Shown here in pieces: positions 13,110 to 15,772 of a DNA stretch of 15,772 nt. Positions within the stretch are counted from its first letter, which is position 1; each line of letters opens with the position of its first letter. The DNA lies in NCBI GenBank assembly GCA_004562975.1, contig SFQP01000071.1, positions 1-15,772 on the forward strand, read 5' to 3'. Position numbers and translations under genes: made by a program. This DNA is from a bacterium. Lineage in GTDB: Bacteria; Bacteroidota; Bacteroidia; Bacteroidales; Bacteroidaceae. Below the pieces are notes generated by a model, which saw nothing but the letters and a program-made list of their open reading frames with translations, was not told where the DNA came from and made no database searches.

Positions 13110-15494
13110 ATGCTATTACTCCCCTTACTCACGGCCCTGCTGCCCACTGATGCCGACTCGCTGAAGAATTTCGACATCGAGGAGGCAGTGGTGGTGGCAT
13201 CGCCCAAGGAAAACGTACAGCTGCGCCGGCAACCCCTCAGTGTGTCGCTCTTCAACGCCGAAACACTCCGCCTGCGGGGCGTGGACGATGTCAAGGACCT
13301 GGCCGCCTGTGCGCCCAACTTCTATATGCCCGACTATGGCAGCAAAATCACTTCCGCCTGTTACATCCGGGGCATCGGCTCGCGCATCAATACCCCTGCC
13401 GTGGGACTGTATGTGGACAATGTGCCCTATGTGGACAAGTCGGCCTACGACTTCGAGTTCCAGGGCATCGACCGCGTGGACGTGATGCGCGGACCGCAGG
13501 GCACGCTCTACGGACGCAACACCATGGGCGGCCTCATCCGCATCTTCACCGCCGACCCCATCACCCATGAGGGCGGTGAGGTAAAAGCCGGATGGACATC
13601 GCGTACCGGAGGCCGGCGCGTGGCCTTCAATACCTACCTGCACCCGGCACAGCAGATGGGCATCAGCCTGAGCGGCTACTACAAGGCCGAGAACGGATTC
13701 CGGCGCAACGCCTTTACGGGCGAGAAGCAGGACGGAAAGGAAACCGCCGGCGGAAGAATCAGGTGGTCGTGGCGGCCCACCGACGTGGTGAAGCTCGACT
13801 GGACGGCCAGCTTTGAACACAACAACGAGGATGCTTGTCCCTATTACTACCTCGGCACGAGCGACGGAACGGACGTACAGCAAAATCCCACCATCGCACA
13901 AAACCGCCCCAGCACATACCGCCGCAATATGTTCAATACGGGGCTGGGCGTGGAGCACCGCCTGCCCGGCATGGTGCTCTCCTCCATCACCGCCTACCAA
14001 CTGCTGGACGACCGCCTCTTCATGGACCAGGATTTCACCGCCGCCGACATCTTCTCGCTCGAACAGCAGCAGCGGATGCACACCGTGAGCGAGGAAATCG
14101 CCCTGCGCAGTCCGGAGGCGGGCAGCGCGTGGAAATGGACCACCGGCGTGTTTGCCATGTGGCAGGACCTGACCACTGACTGCCCCGTGACGTTCTACCG
14201 CGACGGTGTGGACTTCCTCAACGCCCAGCTGGCCGCCGTGATGCCCGCCCGGCCTGCGGTTTCGGTGAACTTCACGGGCGAAACGCTGCCCTTCGTGTCG
14301 CAAATGAAAACGCCTTCGGCCAATGTGGCCATATTCCACCAGTCCACGTTCAACGACTTGCTGGTCAAGGGCCTTTCGCTCACCTTGGGCGTGCGCCTCG
14401 ACTACGACTACCGCCGGCTCAACCTGGCTTCGGGAACGGCATCGGCCATCCCGTACCATTTCGGCATGAGCATGGGTCCCACCATGTCGTTCGACACCGA
14501 CTTGGAGGCCGTTCCCGCACAGAACGGCAAGCTGAGCCACGACAGCTGGCAGGTGTTGCCCAAAGGCGCGCTGAACTATGCACTGCCCGAAGGGCTGGGG
14601 CAGGTGTACTTCAGTGTGGCGAAAGGTTACCGCTCGGGAGGCTACAACATCCAGTCGTACTCCGACCTGAGCCAGAGCCTGCTGCGCCGACAGATCATGA
14701 CGGGCGTGAAGGATTACAGCACAGAGGCCATCAACCGCCTGCCCCTGCCCGATGCGACCAAGCAGGCCGCGCTGGCTGGGATGGGTGCCACGCTCGACCG
14801 GTACACGCCTGCCGAACCCGACCTGAACACGCTCTACTACAAGCCGGAGTACACCTGGAGCTATGAGCTGGGCACGCACCTGAACCTGGCAGGGAAGGCG
14901 TTGCAGCTGGACCTGTCCACCTTCTACATGAAGACGCGCGACCAGCAGCTGGCCCGCTTCTCGGATAGCGGCATGGGACGCGTCATGGTCAACGCCGGGC
15001 GCAGCCGCAGCTGCGGCGTGGAGGCATCGTTGCGCTCGCTGTTGCTCGCCGACCGCCTGCAGCTGGCCGCAGCTTATGGCTACACCGATGCCGTGTTCAC
15101 CAACTACTATCTGGGCGTGCCTTCCGAGGGCATGGAGCCGGTGGATTATACCGACAACCGCGTGCCCTACGTGCCGGCCCATACGCTGAGTGCCTCGGCC
15201 GACTTCCGGCAGCCGTTGAAGGGCAAGGTGGTGCGCGCCTTCAGCCTCGGGGCGGATGTGCGCGGGGCAGGCTCGGTGATGTGGGATGAAGCCAACTCCT
15301 TCAGCCAGGACTTCTATGCCACGCTCGGCGCACGGCTCGGTCTGGAGCTGGCCGGCGGCGTACGGGTGGAGGCGTGGGGACGTAATCTCACGGCCACGCA
15401 ATATGCTACCTTCAGTTTCGACAGCATGAACCGCCGTTTCGCCCAGTACAACGTGCCGCGCCACTTCGGGGTGGACGTTACGTGGCAATTCTGA
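13110..15494 (+). CDS. TonB-dependent outer-membrane receptor (siderophore/cofactor type, not SusC)
   Basis: A 794-residue TonB-dependent receptor importing an unknown ligand across the outer membrane. A short hydrophobic leader (LLLPLLTALLP, residues 2-12) is followed by a TonB-box-like EEAVVVAS (24-31). The plug (about 38-147) ends in RGPQGTLYGRNTMGG. The 22-strand-type barrel ends in FGVDVTWQF, with the usual terminal aromatic residue. There is no N-terminal carboxypeptidase-like domain and no SusD partner, so it is not a SusC glycan transporter; the plug looks more like siderophore or vitamin receptors. The ATG at 13110 is the only ordinary start after the promoter. It gives a leader without Lys or Arg, which is odd; the untranslated bases just upstream would encode KKHSQI in frame. 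A DUF3795 gene follows after 22 bases. Confidence 0.9.
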   Translation: MLLLPLLTALLPTDADSLKNFDIEEAVVVASPKENVQLRRQPLSVSLFNAETLRLRGVDDVKDLAACAPNFYMPDYGSKITSACYIRGIGSRINTPAVGLYVDNVPYVDKSAYDFEFQGIDRVDVMRGPQGTLYGRNTMGGLIRIFTADPITHEGGEVKAGWTSRTGGRRVAFNTYLHPAQQMGISLSGYYKAENGFRRNAFTGEKQDGKETAGGRIRWSWRPTDVVKLDWTASFEHNNEDACPYYYLGTSDGTDVQQNPTIAQNRPSTYRRNMFNTGLGVEHRLPGMVLSSITAYQLLDDRLFMDQDFTAADIFSLEQQQRMHTVSEEIALRSPEAGSAWKWTTGVFAMWQDLTTDCPVTFYRDGVDFLNAQLAAVMPARPAVSVNFTGETLPFVSQMKTPSANVAIFHQSTFNDLLVKGLSLTLGVRLDYDYRRLNLASGTASAIPYHFGMSMGPTMSFDTDLEAVPAQNGKLSHDSWQVLPKGALNYALPEGLGQVYFSVAKGYRSGGYNIQSYSDLSQSLLRRQIMTGVKDYSTEAINRLPLPDATKQAALAGMGATLDRYTPAEPDLNTLYYKPEYTWSYELGTHLNLAGKALQLDLSTFYMKTRDQQLARFSDSGMGRVMVNAGRSRSCGVEASLRSLLLADRLQLAAAYGYTDAVFTNYYLGVPSEGMEPVDYTDNRVPYVPAHTLSASADFRQPLKGKVVRAFSLGADVRGAGSVMWDEANSFSQDFYATLGARLGLELAGGVRVEAWGRNLTATQYATFSFDSMNRRFAQYNVPRHFGVDVTWQF

Positions 15495-15516
15495 ACCTGT
15501 TTCAACTGCCTTTTTC

Positions 15517-15672
15517 ATGAAACAGCTGATTGCTTTTTGCGGAATTGATTGCGAACAATGCGAAGCCCGCCTCGCCACGGTGCGCAACGACCGCGCACTG
15601 CGCGAGGCGGTGGCCCGGAAATGGGCGGAGCTGAACAATGCGCCGGAAATCCGGCCGGAAATGATCAACTGC
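15517..15672 (+). pseudogene. DUF3795 protein, truncated after 52 codons
   Basis: The frame starts MKQLIAFCGIDCEQCEARLA, the typical beginning of DUF3795, a small cysteine-rich and probably metal-binding family of about 110 residues. It runs correctly through LREAVARKWAEL to RPEMINC (Cys52). The family normally continues with EGCR-like residues and a string of Cys pairs. Here the text changes abruptly to MVSVSAMLVSIHQ and then reads through a perfect terminator hairpin to the window end. That later stretch is not plausible coding sequence. The change point is at about 15672/15673, where composition also becomes much more A/T-rich. This suggests a junction with an inserted or rearranged segment, or an assembly join. 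The gene lies 22 bases after the receptor and was probably its operon partner. Confidence 0.7.
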
Positions 15673-15709
15673 ATGGTAAGCGTATCCGCGATGCTAGTAT
15701 CTATACATC

Positions 15710-15753
15710 AAAAAAATATCGCTCAAGCTTTTATTCTTGAGCGATATTTTTTT
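15710..15753. terminator. Perfect bidirectional terminator hairpin
   Basis: AAAAAAATATCGCTCAAG (15710-15727) and CTTGAGCGATATTTTTTT (15736-15753) form a perfect 18-bp stem with an 8-base loop. There is a T-run on each strand, so it can stop transcription from both sides. It ends the receptor unit and probably a leftward unit coming from beyond the window. Confidence 0.9.
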
Positions 15754-15772
15754 GTTTCCATTTATCCGGCAG

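Noticed and set aside
13110..15494. SusC-type glycan transporter
   Set aside because: No N-terminal carboxypeptidase-like domain and no SusD gene next to it.
13125..15674. Open frame of 849 codons on the minus strand over the TonB-dependent receptor
   Set aside because: It is the antisense shadow of a GC-rich gene with clear family motifs on the plus strand. Its product is rich in His, Arg, Ala and Gly and shows no domain.

Overview
The window looks like the chromosome of a member of the Bacteroidales (phylum Bacteroidota), probably a gut-type lineage with fairly high GC. The main evidence is the set of protein families: class II ribonucleotide reductase of the Bacteroides/Prevotella type, a DUF4836 lipoprotein, a PMCA-type calcium pump with a TGEP motif, and DUF3795. 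The -33 TTTG / -7 TAnnTTTG promoter grammar, the lack of clear Shine-Dalgarno sequences and the A-rich leaders agree with this. The genus cannot be fixed from sequence reading alone.

Layout. Minus strand 1-4877: the start of clpB (cut by the window edge), a dihydroneopterin aldolase-HAD phosphatase fusion (folB-HAD), the B12-dependent ribonucleotide reductase nrdJ, and a YfcE-type phosphodiesterase. Transcription runs from yfcE toward clpB, and nrdJ and clpB each have their own plausible promoter. Plus strand 5301-8529: a broken stomatin/prohibitin-like membrane gene followed by a calcium P-type ATPase, closed by a perfect 11-bp hairpin terminator. Minus strand 8858-12815: a shortened FtsX-like permease, a DUF4836 lipoprotein, and a two-gene cassette that looks like a Panacea-domain (DUF4065) antitoxin with a small partner, probably the toxin. 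Plus strand 13110 to the end: a TonB-dependent receptor of the non-SusC kind, then the first 52 codons of a DUF3795 gene. That gene breaks off into unrelated A/T-rich DNA holding a perfect 18-bp bidirectional terminator.

How the genes fit together. Most of the window is housekeeping: folate synthesis, deoxynucleotide synthesis, protein disaggregation and calcium export. The accessory parts are the toxin-antitoxin-like pair, which is more A/T-rich than its neighbours, and the outer-membrane receptor with its truncated partner.

Three things stand out. First, FolB is fused to a phosphatase that could supply the poorly assigned dephosphorylation step just before FolB. Second, a family of AGGTTATGAGG / CCTCATAACC repeats sits in at least three intergenic gaps, once as a 16-bp inverted pair. 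Third, four of the ten genes look internally shortened or truncated against their families. That pattern could mean real decay or an assembly problem and should be resolved before function is assigned. Comparisons with families are from memory; no search or alignment was run.
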